Below, in pieces: positions 6,760-12,972 of a DNA stretch of 12,972 nucleotides. Where the stretch lies: assembly GCA_052389755.1 (NCBI GenBank), contig JBQTHP010000096.1, positions 1 through 12,972 on the forward strand. Reading direction: 5' to 3'. This stretch comes from JBQTHP01 sp052389755. GTDB lineage: Bacteria; Pseudomonadota; Gammaproteobacteria; Steroidobacterales; Steroidobacteraceae. Within the stretch, counting starts at the first letter, position 1, and every line of letters begins with the position of its first letter. Made by a program: the position numbers and the translations under genes. The notes under the pieces were generated by a model. It had not been told where the DNA came from, did not search any database, and saw only the letters and a program-made list of their open reading frames with translations.

Positions 6760-7350
6760 ATGCTTCCAGATTTTCCGGAAACCAAGCGCTTGTTTTCGCG
6801 TTTTTTTCAAGCGCACATGCGCGTCAAATTGCGCCAGATATCACCATATTCGATGGTGCAAACGCGCTACCTCCACGAAGGCCGGATGATGCAAGTCATG
6901 CGTCCCGACGACACCCAATCTCAGTCCGAGTTGGTGCAACTCTCGAGCCCGATCGAGATGAAGTTCGATGAGATCGAAACTCTCACGCTGCAGAAGGTCC
7001 TCGAGAAGTACGATGCAGTCGTAACCGACATGGTGCGCAAGCAGGTCGGTCTCGTCCGCGAACGCATGAGCGCGGAAATCCCTGAAAGCCAGGCCGTCGA
7101 TGCGAGGGGACGCAAGCTCGACGCCGATCTTGTCATGGAGACGCTTGAGAAGATGCAAATCGAGTTCTATCCGGACGGCACGCCGCACGAGCTTCTCCTT
7201 GATGGCCCGCCATTCGCTCGGGAACGAATGACGGCCATCGAGAAAGAGATCAGCGAGAGCCCGGAACTCAAGCGAAAGTTCGACGACATGATGGCAAGGA
7301 AGAAGGAGCAATGGCGTGCTCGAGAGGCTTCTCGAAAACTGGTTGGATAG
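6760..7350 (+). CDS. Unrecognised 196-residue protein paired with nuclease-domain gene
   Basis: I do not recognise this family. The N-terminal about 75 residues look strand-rich (VKLRQISPYSMVQTRYLHEGRMMQVMRP, ELVQLSSPIEMKFDEIET). A long helix follows (TLQKVLEKYDAVVTDMVRKQVGLVRERM, about 76-104), then a short middle piece (IEFYPDGTPHELLLDG). The C-terminus is a highly charged helix (residues about 155-196, PELKRKFDDMMARKKEQWRAREASRK). No signal peptide, membrane segment or catalytic motif is visible. ATG at 6760 is supported by GGAG 5 nt upstream (6751-6754). The next gene starts 35 bp before this one ends, so the two are surely co-transcribed and probably translationally coupled, suggesting a complex or a regulator/effector pair. 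Its charged helical tail could be a partner-binding or nucleic-acid-binding element; this is inference. Confidence 0.8.
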   Translation: MLPDFPETKRLFSRFFQAHMRVKLRQISPYSMVQTRYLHEGRMMQVMRPDDTQSQSELVQLSSPIEMKFDEIETLTLQKVLEKYDAVVTDMVRKQVGLVRERMSAEIPESQAVDARGRKLDADLVMETLEKMQIEFYPDGTPHELLLDGPPFARERMTAIEKEISESPELKRKFDDMMARKKEQWRAREASRKLVG

Positions 7351-8950
7351 CGCGGGCGAGCGTACTTATCAGCGTTGCTTCTGCCAGATGCTCATCGGGC
7401 AGGGCTACCGCATCATTCACAACACGGAACACACGCCCCTTGAGCACGGCAAGGACATCATCGCCGTTTCCCCCGAAGGAAAGATCGTCGGCTTTCAGCT
7501 CAAAGGCAATCCGGGAAAGTCTCTCAAGCCCGGTCAGTTCGACGAGATACGCGGGCAGCTTGAACAGCTTGCGACGCTCGCCCTTGGCGTCCCAGGCTAC
7601 GAGAAGAAGATTCCCGACGAATGCTATCTCGTCACGAACGGCGAGATTGACGAAGCCGTTTCGCTTGAGCTGCAACGCCTGAATGCGGGCCTTGAGAGCC
7701 GCGGCCATCCGCCCGAGAAGATCAAGACCATCGCGAAAGGCACGCTTCTCGCCTGGGCGAATTCCCTTGGTCTCTCCTTGTGGCCCTCCGAAGTCGAGGA
7801 CTTCGCCAATCTGATCAAGCTGCTGAACTACTCCGGCGACGAGATTTTTCCGGCTGAGATATTCGATCCCCTGTTAAGACACACGCTCCGCTTGGAGCAC
7901 GAAGTGCCCGCGCCGGAACTACGCCGCCGCGTCACGAGCGCTGCGGTCATCACCGCCGTGGCTCTCAATTCCTTCTCTCGGCTGCAGAACCACTTCGCCG
8001 AGATCACGGCCTGGACGATGTTCGCAGCCTATGTCATCGCCGCTGCCGAGAAGAACGGCCTTGACTTTGAGAAGGACTGCAAGGAGGCGGTAGAGACGGC
8101 GCGCGACGCGATCTATGGCCTTCTGAGTCAGCTTTGCGCCGAGATCGCCGAGCGCAAGACCCTGGCTGAAGGCGATCCCTTCAGCGAATTCGCCTTCTAC
8201 AAGCCGAGGCTGCTTCTCCTCTACGCGCTCATGGCCATCTATTGGATGTGGTCGGAGAAGGAAGGCTGGAAACGCCCCGAGCATAAAGCCGTCATCGAGA
8301 GCCTCATCCCTGAGGGTCTTCCGCCGCAGTGGCTCTGGGGCGAAGCCGCGATTGCGCACTTCCTGAGCTTCGTTTGGTTCCGCAAGCGCCTAGCCCCTTC
8401 GCCCGCCCACGACATTGTCGTCGCGCGCGTGCTTGCCGCTATCATGCAAAACAAATTGCAGGAAGGCCCGGAGCACCTGGCCTCTCCCTACTACACAATC
8501 GAAGACGTCGTCCGTCACAAGTCTCAGCCCCTTCTCGGATGCGACGACCCCTACGAGGGCGACGGCTTTCAAGGCACAAGCTACGTCTGCGAAGGTCTCA
8601 TGGCTTGCCTCGTGCGCTCCGGCATCAAGGAAGCCTGCCGGGAGCTGTGGCCGGACTTCACGCGAATCAACCACGAGCGCCTCGTGCCCGATGAGCCGTG
8701 GAGATACGGTCTTTTTCGCACCGGCGAAGGCGCTACCAACGCAACCAAGATTTACCCCTCGATGATGGAGTGGACGGAGCTTCAGAAAATCGCTTCAGAG
8801 GAAGATGTAGGATCGGATATTCCTCAGGCGCTGAAGGGACATCCCTTCCTTCTGCTGTTGTTCGTCAACATCTTTCCCTTCCGGCTATCATTCTCGGCGG
8901 TAAAGTTCCTGCACGGGGAATTCGATACGACGCCCGCACCGACTGCATAG
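7316..8950 (+). CDS. PD-(D/E)XK nuclease-domain protein with large helical C-terminal domain
   Basis: A 544-residue protein with a restriction-endonuclease-like (Mrr-type) N-terminus. Helix ERTYQRCFCQMLIGQGYRI gives Glu15. GKDIIAVSPEGKIVGFQLKG supplies Asp47 and the Gln61-x-Lys63 pair, the D-(E/Q)xK variant of the PD-(D/E)XK active site. Gln74 in QFDEIRGQLEQL and the strand ECYLVTNGEI fit the same fold to about residue 120. Residues about 150-544 are mostly helical and Trp/Leu-rich, with no P-loop, HTH or zinc motif that I can see. A very hydrophobic stretch lies at about 510-522 (FLLLLFVNIFPF), a possible membrane-contacting or buried helix. The start is GTG at 7316, with AAGGAG 6 nt upstream; the ATG at 7311 is out of frame. 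It overlaps the preceding gene by 35 bp. A DNA-targeting effector of an antiphage pair is plausible. I do not know the C-terminal domain and the activity is untested. Confidence 0.85.
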   Translation: MLERLLENWLDSAGERTYQRCFCQMLIGQGYRIIHNTEHTPLEHGKDIIAVSPEGKIVGFQLKGNPGKSLKPGQFDEIRGQLEQLATLALGVPGYEKKIPDECYLVTNGEIDEAVSLELQRLNAGLESRGHPPEKIKTIAKGTLLAWANSLGLSLWPSEVEDFANLIKLLNYSGDEIFPAEIFDPLLRHTLRLEHEVPAPELRRRVTSAAVITAVALNSFSRLQNHFAEITAWTMFAAYVIAAAEKNGLDFEKDCKEAVETARDAIYGLLSQLCAEIAERKTLAEGDPFSEFAFYKPRLLLLYALMAIYWMWSEKEGWKRPEHKAVIESLIPEGLPPQWLWGEAAIAHFLSFVWFRKRLAPSPAHDIVVARVLAAIMQNKLQEGPEHLASPYYTIEDVVRHKSQPLLGCDDPYEGDGFQGTSYVCEGLMACLVRSGIKEACRELWPDFTRINHERLVPDEPWRYGLFRTGEGATNATKIYPSMMEWTELQKIASEEDVGSDIPQALKGHPFLLLLFVNIFPFRLSFSAVKFLHGEFDTTPAPTA

Positions 8951-8964
8951 GTGCTCTACTTGTG

Positions 8965-8984
8965 GGACCCCGCTTTCGCGGGCC
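8965..8984. repeat. REP-like GC-rich palindrome after the nuclease gene
   Basis: CCCGC (8969-8973), loop TTTC, GCGGG (8978-8982), flanked by GG and CC that can extend the stem with a bulge. The core CCCCGCTTTCGCGGG resembles the dispersed repetitive palindromes common in proteobacterial genomes. It begins 15 bp after the stop codon and could also help end transcription, but no T-tract follows. The remaining bases to 9153 hold no gene; CAGCGAG and CTCGCTG form another loose inverted repeat around 9091-9140. Confidence 0.35.
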
Positions 8985-9153
8985 GGGCTCTGCCTCGTTC
9001 TTGCTCGACCGAGCCAGTGCAAGCCCTGTCTCGGCGCCAGCGGCACGCTAAACTCCTGAACTGATCGCTTGGGTTGTGATTCCGTGATCTAGCAGCGAGA
9101 GACCGCTTTGGGTCGTTTTGTGCCACTCGCTGGGCACGAATTTGCACTCGGTC

Positions 9154-9558
9154 CTATGCTCCAGCAACCCGCAATCCACACTTGTATGGATCGCTCTCAT
9201 CATTTATTGACCACTGTGCGCTAGTAGCCGGACAGGCGAACGCATCGCGAAACGCCTGCTCGAATGCACTCTCGAACGAGACTTTGTCTGCGGCCTGACG
9301 TGCTCTCGCCTGCGCAAGAATCGCAAACTGCAGATGGCGCGTCTTGGATACGAGCGAAGAGTCGCTTGCCTCCTGCACGCGCAGCGACTCAGTGGTCTTG
9401 GCCGCAGCCTCATCGTCGCCCGCAACGAGCTGCAGCCTGAAGAGATTGTCGAGAAACAGCCGTCGATCTGTCTCGCGATAAACGGCCATGATGTCTTTCG
9501 CCAACGCGGGAATGGATTTGGCGACCGCAGAGGGATCGTCGATGGGGCCGAGCGGCAC
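9154..9558 (-). pseudogene. Broken alpha/beta-hydrolase-like protein fragment (N-terminal region)
   Basis: The reading VPLGPIDDPSAVAKSIP... VYRETDRRLFLDNLFRLQLVAGDDEAA... looks like genuine protein. From memory it resembles the N-terminal helical region of a family of exported alpha/beta-fold hydrolases, with YLDNLFRLQ-VAG as the recalled landmark. Good coding character fades after AFRDAF (about 9235). The frame then stops at 9154 with no hydrolase core, so the gene is truncated at its 3' end. Upstream of the GTG at 9558 the frame stays open to a stop at 9643 but contains no signal peptide or good start, so the 5' end is probably lost too. Most likely debris from an insertion or deletion inside the accessory segment. 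A short intact gene of unknown function is the alternative. Confidence 0.45.
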
Positions 9559-9683
9559 CTGCTCCGTCGCACCGGAGAAATCGCGGGAGCCAGGCCGGAC
9601 ACGTTGACAACAGACCCGTGCAACTCCTCCGTCCCATGAAATTCAGCCACTATGTGGTGGATTGTCGTGGTAGACTTGCGGGC

Positions 9684-10871
9684 ATGCTGGAACGCACCGG
9701 ACTACTGGATCGCATACGACGCGCCCTCAAGCGCAGCCGGGTCGTCGCACTGATCGGACCGCGTCAGAGCGGCAAGACTACGCTGGCACGGCAGATTGTG
9801 CCCAACCGTTCCCTCAATTACTTTGACCTCGAGGAGCCCGCAAGTCTTGCACTCCTCTCGCAGCCCATGACGGCGCTCGAGGGTTTGCGCGGCATCGTCG
9901 TCATCGATGAGATCCAGCATCGCCCCGACATCTTCCCCGTGTTGCGTGTGTTGGCCGACCGCAGGCCATTGCCTGCGCGATTTCTCATTCTCGGGAGTGC
10001 TTCACCTGAATTGCTCCGTCAATCCTCCGAGTCCCTTGCCGGTCGCATCGAGACGATTGCCATATCGGGCTTCAGCCTCGGCGAGGTCGGCGCACCATCC
10101 CTCAATCGCCACTGGCAGCGCGGTGGGTTTCCTCTGTCATTTCTTGCGCGCACAAACGATGACAGCTTCACCTGGCGACAGCAGTTCATTCAAACCTTTC
10201 TGGAGCGCGATCTGCCCCAGCTCGGCATCCGAATCCCGGCGCCAGCCGCACTTCGCTTCTGGACAATGGTTGCGCATAGCCACGGGAGCATCTGGAGTTC
10301 TGCCGATCCCGCGCGATCGCTGGGCATCGGCGAGTCCACGGTGCGCCGCTATCTCGATCTGTTTACGACCCTGCTCATCGTCCGACAGCTACAGCCTTGG
10401 CACGAGAATCTGACCAAGCGTCAGGTGAAGGCCCCGAAGGTCTACGTGCGCGACAGCGGACTCCTGCACGCGCTGCTCGGAATTCGCACGGAGAACGATC
10501 TCCTTGCGCACCCCAAGGGCGGCGCTTCCTGGGAGGGATACGCTGTTGAGGAGGTACTCAACGCGCTCGAACCGGATCAAGCGTACTTCTGGGCGACGCA
10601 CCAGGGTGCCGAGCTCGATCTGCTGCTCTTCAAGGGCGGTCGCCGCCTGGGGATAGAGATCAAGCGCGCGGACGCGCCGACGATCACACCCTCAATGCGC
10701 ATCGCACTCACCGACCTCCGCCTCGAGCAATTGATCGTGCTGTACCCGGGTTCGCGTACGTACGAGCTGGATCGACGAGTACACGTCGTGCCACTGGATC
10801 ACCTTGCCGGGGGCGAGCTGAAGGAGATGCTTCGTAGACGCCGACGGACAACTCGCCGCAGACGCTCCTAA
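9684..10871 (+). CDS. AAA_14 / DUF4143 family ATPase
   Basis: A 395-residue P-loop ATPase of a widespread orphan family with no settled function. Walker A is GPRQSGKT (25-32), Walker B IVVIDEIQ (71-78) and sensor-like GSAS (104-107). From about 160 comes the DUF4143 region: a winged-helix-like segment (SLGIGESTVRRYLDLF, 212-227), VYVRDSGLLHALLG, and a nuclease-like C-terminal fold with Glu285, Asp312 (GAELDLLL) and Glu325-Ile-Lys327 (GIEIKR), an E-D-ExK pattern. The extreme C-terminus is very basic (RRRRRTTRRRRS). ATG 9684 is chosen because family members usually begin at LERTGLLDRIRRAL; GTG 9618 and ATG 9636 are possible but add an unlikely leader. There is only a weak GGG before the ATG, so it may have a very short leader. 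Full length. It stands alone, divergent from the broken hydrolase fragment. Confidence 0.88.
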   Translation: MLERTGLLDRIRRALKRSRVVALIGPRQSGKTTLARQIVPNRSLNYFDLEEPASLALLSQPMTALEGLRGIVVIDEIQHRPDIFPVLRVLADRRPLPARFLILGSASPELLRQSSESLAGRIETIAISGFSLGEVGAPSLNRHWQRGGFPLSFLARTNDDSFTWRQQFIQTFLERDLPQLGIRIPAPAALRFWTMVAHSHGSIWSSADPARSLGIGESTVRRYLDLFTTLLIVRQLQPWHENLTKRQVKAPKVYVRDSGLLHALLGIRTENDLLAHPKGGASWEGYAVEEVLNALEPDQAYFWATHQGAELDLLLFKGGRRLGIEIKRADAPTITPSMRIALTDLRLEQLIVLYPGSRTYELDRRVHVVPLDHLAGGELKEMLRRRRRTTRRRRS

Positions 10872-10901
10872 CCGCACCGTTCGCGTTGGGAACTCTGAAC
10901 A

Positions 10902-10927
10902 CCCTGAGAATCCGGGGATTTTCAGGG
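10902..10927 (+). terminator. Strong hairpin downstream of the ATPase
   Basis: CCCTGAGAATC pairs with GATTTTCAGGG through 11 bp (one G-T wobble) around a 4-nt loop, beginning 31 bp after the ATPase stop. It lacks a following T-tract (CTCTTGAG), so termination may be factor-assisted. It lies 38 bp before the right tRNA-like end, so it could instead belong to the element's end. Confidence 0.45.
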
Positions 10928-10964
10928 CTCTTGAGACGGGGTGAAACGTCGTGAGATGCGTAAC

Positions 10965-10983
10965 TGGCGGAGAGAGAGGGATT
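10965..10983 (-). repeat. tRNA-Ser 3' end copy, right attachment-site candidate
   Basis: The minus strand reads AATCCCTCTCTCTCCGCCA. This matches a bacterial tRNA-Ser 3' end: end of the T-loop (AAT), T-stem CCCTC, acceptor TCTCTCC, discriminator G and CCA. The bases on the T-loop side (GGTGGCA) are not tRNA, so only a 3' fragment is present, as expected of a tyrosine-recombinase attachment site distal to the tRNA. It shares 13 exact bases, plus TGGC nearby, with 5947-5963. Confidence 0.55.
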
Positions 10984-11047
10984 TGCCACCACTGCTCTTG
11001 GACCGGAACGTCGTCAATACGCTGAAGCGACGGGAACGATTGCGATA

Positions 11048-11070
11048 CGAAAATCGGCTGCCCGATTTCG
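11048..11070 (-). terminator. Hairpin downstream of the MFS gene
   Basis: CGAAAATCGG (11048-11057) and CCGATTTCG (11062-11070) form a 9-bp stem with one bulged A around CTGC. It lies 48 bp past the MFS stop codon on that gene's strand. The T-rich part is within the stem rather than after it, so termination is possible but weak. Confidence 0.3.
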
Positions 11071-11117
11071 TAGTTCAAGCAGCAGCCGGTATTCCTCGCC
11101 GTGACTTGACGCGGTGC

Positions 11118-12365
11118 CTACCGGGCAGGGCGTGGCGGCCTCGCTGTCTCCTCCGGGGGCCGAAGACCCCGAAACGCCCTCCAGAGGAGCAGGTCGTAGA
11201 GGATCTTCAGGAACGCGCCGACCACCAACGGGATCATCAAGGCGGCCCCCTCCATGACCCATCCGGTAAGTGCAGCCGCGACCGCCCAGCCGCCGATCCG
11301 GACGAGATGAGTGATGCCTGACGCATAGGCGCGCTCCTCGGGACGCACGATCGCCATCACGTACGACTGGCGCGTGGGCACGTCCATCTCTACGAGACCC
11401 TCGCGCAGGAGAAACAGCACGGCCGCAACTTCGAAGCTGGGTGCGAACGCAACGGTCACCAGCAGCAGGCTCGACGGAATATGCGTGAACACCATGGTGT
11501 TCACCAGGCCGAAGCGCCTGGCAAGCGGTGCAGCAGCAAGATGCGAAAGCGCGTTCGCCACGCGCGCCCCGAAAAACAGCAGACCCAGTGACGCTGCTTC
11601 GACGCCAAACCTCACATGGAAGAAGTAAGCGACGAGCGCCGTCGTGAGAAAGCCGCCCGCGAAGCTGTCGAGCGCAAACAGGCTCGAAATGCTCCACAGC
11701 CGTCGCCTGCTCTCGGACGCGACCGGCTGGGGTAATCGCGGTCGCGCCACTTCGGCCGCGGTACTGAGGCGCAGGTAGGCAACGAGAGGCACGGCCGAGA
11801 GCGCTGCGTACAGGAGCATGGCGCTTTGCAGCGAGGTCGTTCGGGCTACACCTGCGCTCTCCAAGAGACTCGGCAACCCGGCAAGCGCGCTGCCGAGGGC
11901 GTGACCGACATCCTGAAGCGCGTTGTAGCGGGCGAACACCCAGGTGCGGTCCGCATCTGAGGCGGTCCGGGGTAACAGCGCCTGTTCGATCACCGCGGCA
12001 GCGCCTCGATCTCGACCCATCCCGTTGACCATGCCGATGAACGCAGCCGCAGCCAGCACACCGAAGGATTCGCCGGTCGCGACGCCCAACGCACCGATCG
12101 TCGCCAGGACCGTAACCAAAATGAGCCATCGGCGATGGCCGAGCCGGTCGCCCGTGAACGTCACGATGCCGACTGCGAAAGTCGCTCCGGCGAGGCCGAC
12201 ACCGATCAGCAATCCGATCGCACCGGCATCGAACCCGATCCCGGCAAGATAGATGGCCAACAACACGCCACTGAACCCGGTCGCCGTGGCACGCACGAAG
12301 GTAGCCAGGTAGATCGCGCGTCGGTCGCTCGCGCTATATAGCGGGAAGGCAGCTTCAGTCCGCAT
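11118..12365 (-). CDS. Major facilitator superfamily transporter
   Basis: A 415-residue inner-membrane carrier. Hydrophobic segments are consistent with 12 helices in two halves: for example VLLAIYLAGIG (34-44), IGLLIGVGLAGATFAVGIV (50-68), LILVTVLATIGALGVA (81-96) and FGVLAAAAFIGMVNGMG (101-117). A charged central loop lies at about 198-222 (AEVARPRLPQPVASESRRR). GDRLGHRR (72-79) is MFS motif A between helices 2 and 3. In the second half, GLVEMDVPTRQSYVMAIVRPEERA and SGITHLVRIGGWAVAAALTGWVM match MFS proteins annotated as drug or metabolite exporters. The ATG at 12365 is the only good start; its Shine-Dalgarno is poor. A gene for a 78-residue protein lies 107 bp upstream on the same strand. 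Substrate and direction of transport cannot be read from the sequence. Confidence 0.9.
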   Translation of the reverse strand: MRTEAAFPLYSASDRRAIYLATFVRATATGFSGVLLAIYLAGIGFDAGAIGLLIGVGLAGATFAVGIVTFTGDRLGHRRWLILVTVLATIGALGVATGESFGVLAAAAFIGMVNGMGRDRGAAAVIEQALLPRTASDADRTWVFARYNALQDVGHALGSALAGLPSLLESAGVARTTSLQSAMLLYAALSAVPLVAYLRLSTAAEVARPRLPQPVASESRRRLWSISSLFALDSFAGGFLTTALVAYFFHVRFGVEAASLGLLFFGARVANALSHLAAAPLARRFGLVNTMVFTHIPSSLLLVTVAFAPSFEVAAVLFLLREGLVEMDVPTRQSYVMAIVRPEERAYASGITHLVRIGGWAVAAALTGWVMEGAALMIPLVVGAFLKILYDLLLWRAFRGLRPPEETARPPRPAR

Positions 12366-12472
12366 GCCAGCGAGCGTACGTCACCGACGCCGTATGCACG
12401 ACACTATGAGAATGCTACGACGGCGGCGCTAGACCATCCGGATGTCCTGTCATCTGCCGGAGCCCGGCGAGC

Positions 12473-12709
12473 TCACGGCGGGCTGTGGTTGCGGGAGCAG
12501 CTGGCAAGATAGGCCCGGCCTGCATCGCTGAGAATCACCTTCCCGCTACCGGCCTCATATCCAATGAAGCCGCTTGCGCAGGCGTCCTCCCAGATGGATA
12601 GCCGCGGGCAGGACGTCCGCCACCCTTCCATCACTTCCGCATAGTCGCGGGGACGCTCCGCAATCCATTCGAGCATCTGTCGCGTCAGGGCGGTCGGCGT
12701 GGCATTCAC
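12473..12709 (-). CDS. Small winged-helix-like hypothetical protein
   Basis: A 78-residue soluble protein with the layout of a short winged-helix domain: helix LTRQMLEWIAERP (8-20), helix YAEVMEGWRT, a third helix PRLSIWEDACASGFI (35-49), then a wing strand with KVILSDAGRAYLA (57-69), which resembles the wing of many small HTH proteins. I recall similar conserved hypothetical proteins in proteobacteria but no named function. The start is GTG 12709; the ATG at 12705 is in another frame. No strong Shine-Dalgarno precedes it. It is on the same strand as the MFS gene, 107 bp upstream, and may regulate it or be independent. The Ser/Pro-rich end (SRNHSPP) is probably disordered. DNA binding is an inference from the fold pattern. 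Confidence 0.65.
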   Translation of the reverse strand: MNATPTALTRQMLEWIAERPRDYAEVMEGWRTSCPRLSIWEDACASGFIGYEAGSGKVILSDAGRAYLASCSRNHSPP

Positions 12710-12755
12710 GCGATTACCAGAAAGCGGCTATTGCAGGACCTGCCCCGAATCGTAA

Positions 12756-12972
12756 TGCCTCGTTCCCCGCCCCGAATGCTCCATCGACATAGAGCATTCG
12801 AGGCACTCGCCGCAGAAAGCGGAGAAGTCCAACACGACGCACCTCACGGTAGCCGATGGTGTGGGCAACATGGTTGCCGTCACGCAGACGCTGGGTTCCT
12901 GGTACGGCTCAGGCGTGGTGGCGGGAGAGACCGGCGTCCTCTTCAGCAACCAATTGCGCCACCTGCACACGG
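12756..12972 (+). pseudogene. Gamma-glutamyltransferase remnant (small-subunit start, no large subunit; runs off window)
   Basis: The frame reads SPQKAEKSNTTHLTVADGVG then NMVAVTQTLGSWYGSG and VVAGETGVLFSNQ. This is the autoprocessing site and start of the small subunit of gamma-glutamyltransferase, where the first Thr of TTH would be the new N-terminal nucleophile. The enzyme normally needs about 350 residues before this Thr for the large subunit. Here the frame is closed by TAA at 12753-12755, and the upstream DNA holds an unrelated minus-strand gene and the MFS gene. No ATG, GTG or TTG lies between the stop and the TTH motif. The copy is therefore 5'-deleted or disrupted, with homology visible only from about 12807. 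It continues past the window end, so its 3' state is unknown. An assembly join would look the same. Confidence 0.7.
12773..12800. repeat. Perfect 9-bp palindrome at the gamma-glutamyltransferase breakpoint
   Basis: CGAATGCTC (12773-12781) and GAGCATTCG (12792-12800) pair perfectly around a 10-nt loop. Outer arms TGCCT (12756-12760) and AGGCA (12801-12805) add 5 bp across a one-sided 12-nt bulge. GCCCCGAAT also occurs twice, at 12742-12750 and 12769-12777. The cluster lies directly before recognisable gamma-glutamyltransferase sequence starts. Confidence 0.5.

Larger units (their letters stand above)
5951..10983. mobile_element. Putative 5-kb accessory island between two tRNA-Ser-like 3' ends
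   Basis: The segment is bracketed by directly repeated tRNA-Ser-type 3' ends and carries genes unrelated to the flanking metabolism and transport genes: a small acidic protein, a nuclease-domain gene pair, a broken hydrolase fragment and a DUF4143 ATPase. It lacks any integrase, transposase or intact tRNA, so it may be a decayed element, a cargo-only unit moved in trans, or part of a larger stack of insertions. The shared repeat is short (13 bp exact) and purine-rich, which limits confidence. Confidence 0.35.

Noticed and set aside
9604..9609. TTGACA as a -35 box for the ATPase gene
   Set aside because: No acceptable -10 hexamer lies 16-18 bp downstream.
11014..12129. Minus-strand 371-codon ORF overlapping the MFS gene
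   Set aside because: Another frame of the same DNA; its Arg/Gly-rich composition is typical of shadow frames, while the MFS frame has helices and motif A.
1..12972. CRISPR array or complete insertion sequence
   Set aside because: No regularly spaced repeats and no transposase or integrase motif were seen on either strand.

Overview
The window looks like the chromosome of a GC-rich proteobacterium. A gammaproteobacterium near Steroidobacterales/Nevskiales is my best guess, inferred from the style of the TonB-dependent receptor, the secreted nuclease and the MFS protein. No rRNA or intact tRNA is present to test this.

Left part (1-5811). A 5'-partial thymidine phosphorylase gene (deoA, minus) is divergent from a TonB-dependent outer-membrane receptor (plus). 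The receptor is convergent with a secreted ExeM/NucH-type nuclease (minus). After a gene-poor gap comes a yeast-FCY1-type cytosine deaminase (plus). These four genes suit one job: cut extracellular nucleic acid, bring products across the outer membrane, and salvage nucleosides and bases. The link is inferred from adjacency and function; the receptor's substrate is not visible in the sequence.

Middle part (about 5947-10983). This is an accessory segment. Each end carries a copy of a tRNA-Ser-like 3' end (T-arm/acceptor/CCA) in the same orientation. The left copy is followed by a 12-bp-period tandem repeat that resembles recombinase arm sites. No integrase lies inside. The cargo is a small acidic coiled-coil protein, an unrecognised 196-residue protein overlapping a 544-residue protein with an N-terminal PD-(D/E)XK nuclease signature, a broken hydrolase-like gene fragment, and an AAA_14/DUF4143 ATPase. 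The overlapping 196/544-residue pair is the best candidate for an undescribed system, plausibly antiphage defence.

Right part (10984-12972). An MFS transporter and a 78-residue winged-helix-like protein lie on the minus strand. The plus strand then has the catalytic-Thr region of a gamma-glutamyltransferase with no large-subunit coding sequence upstream. An in-frame stop and a strong palindrome lie just before the homology begins.
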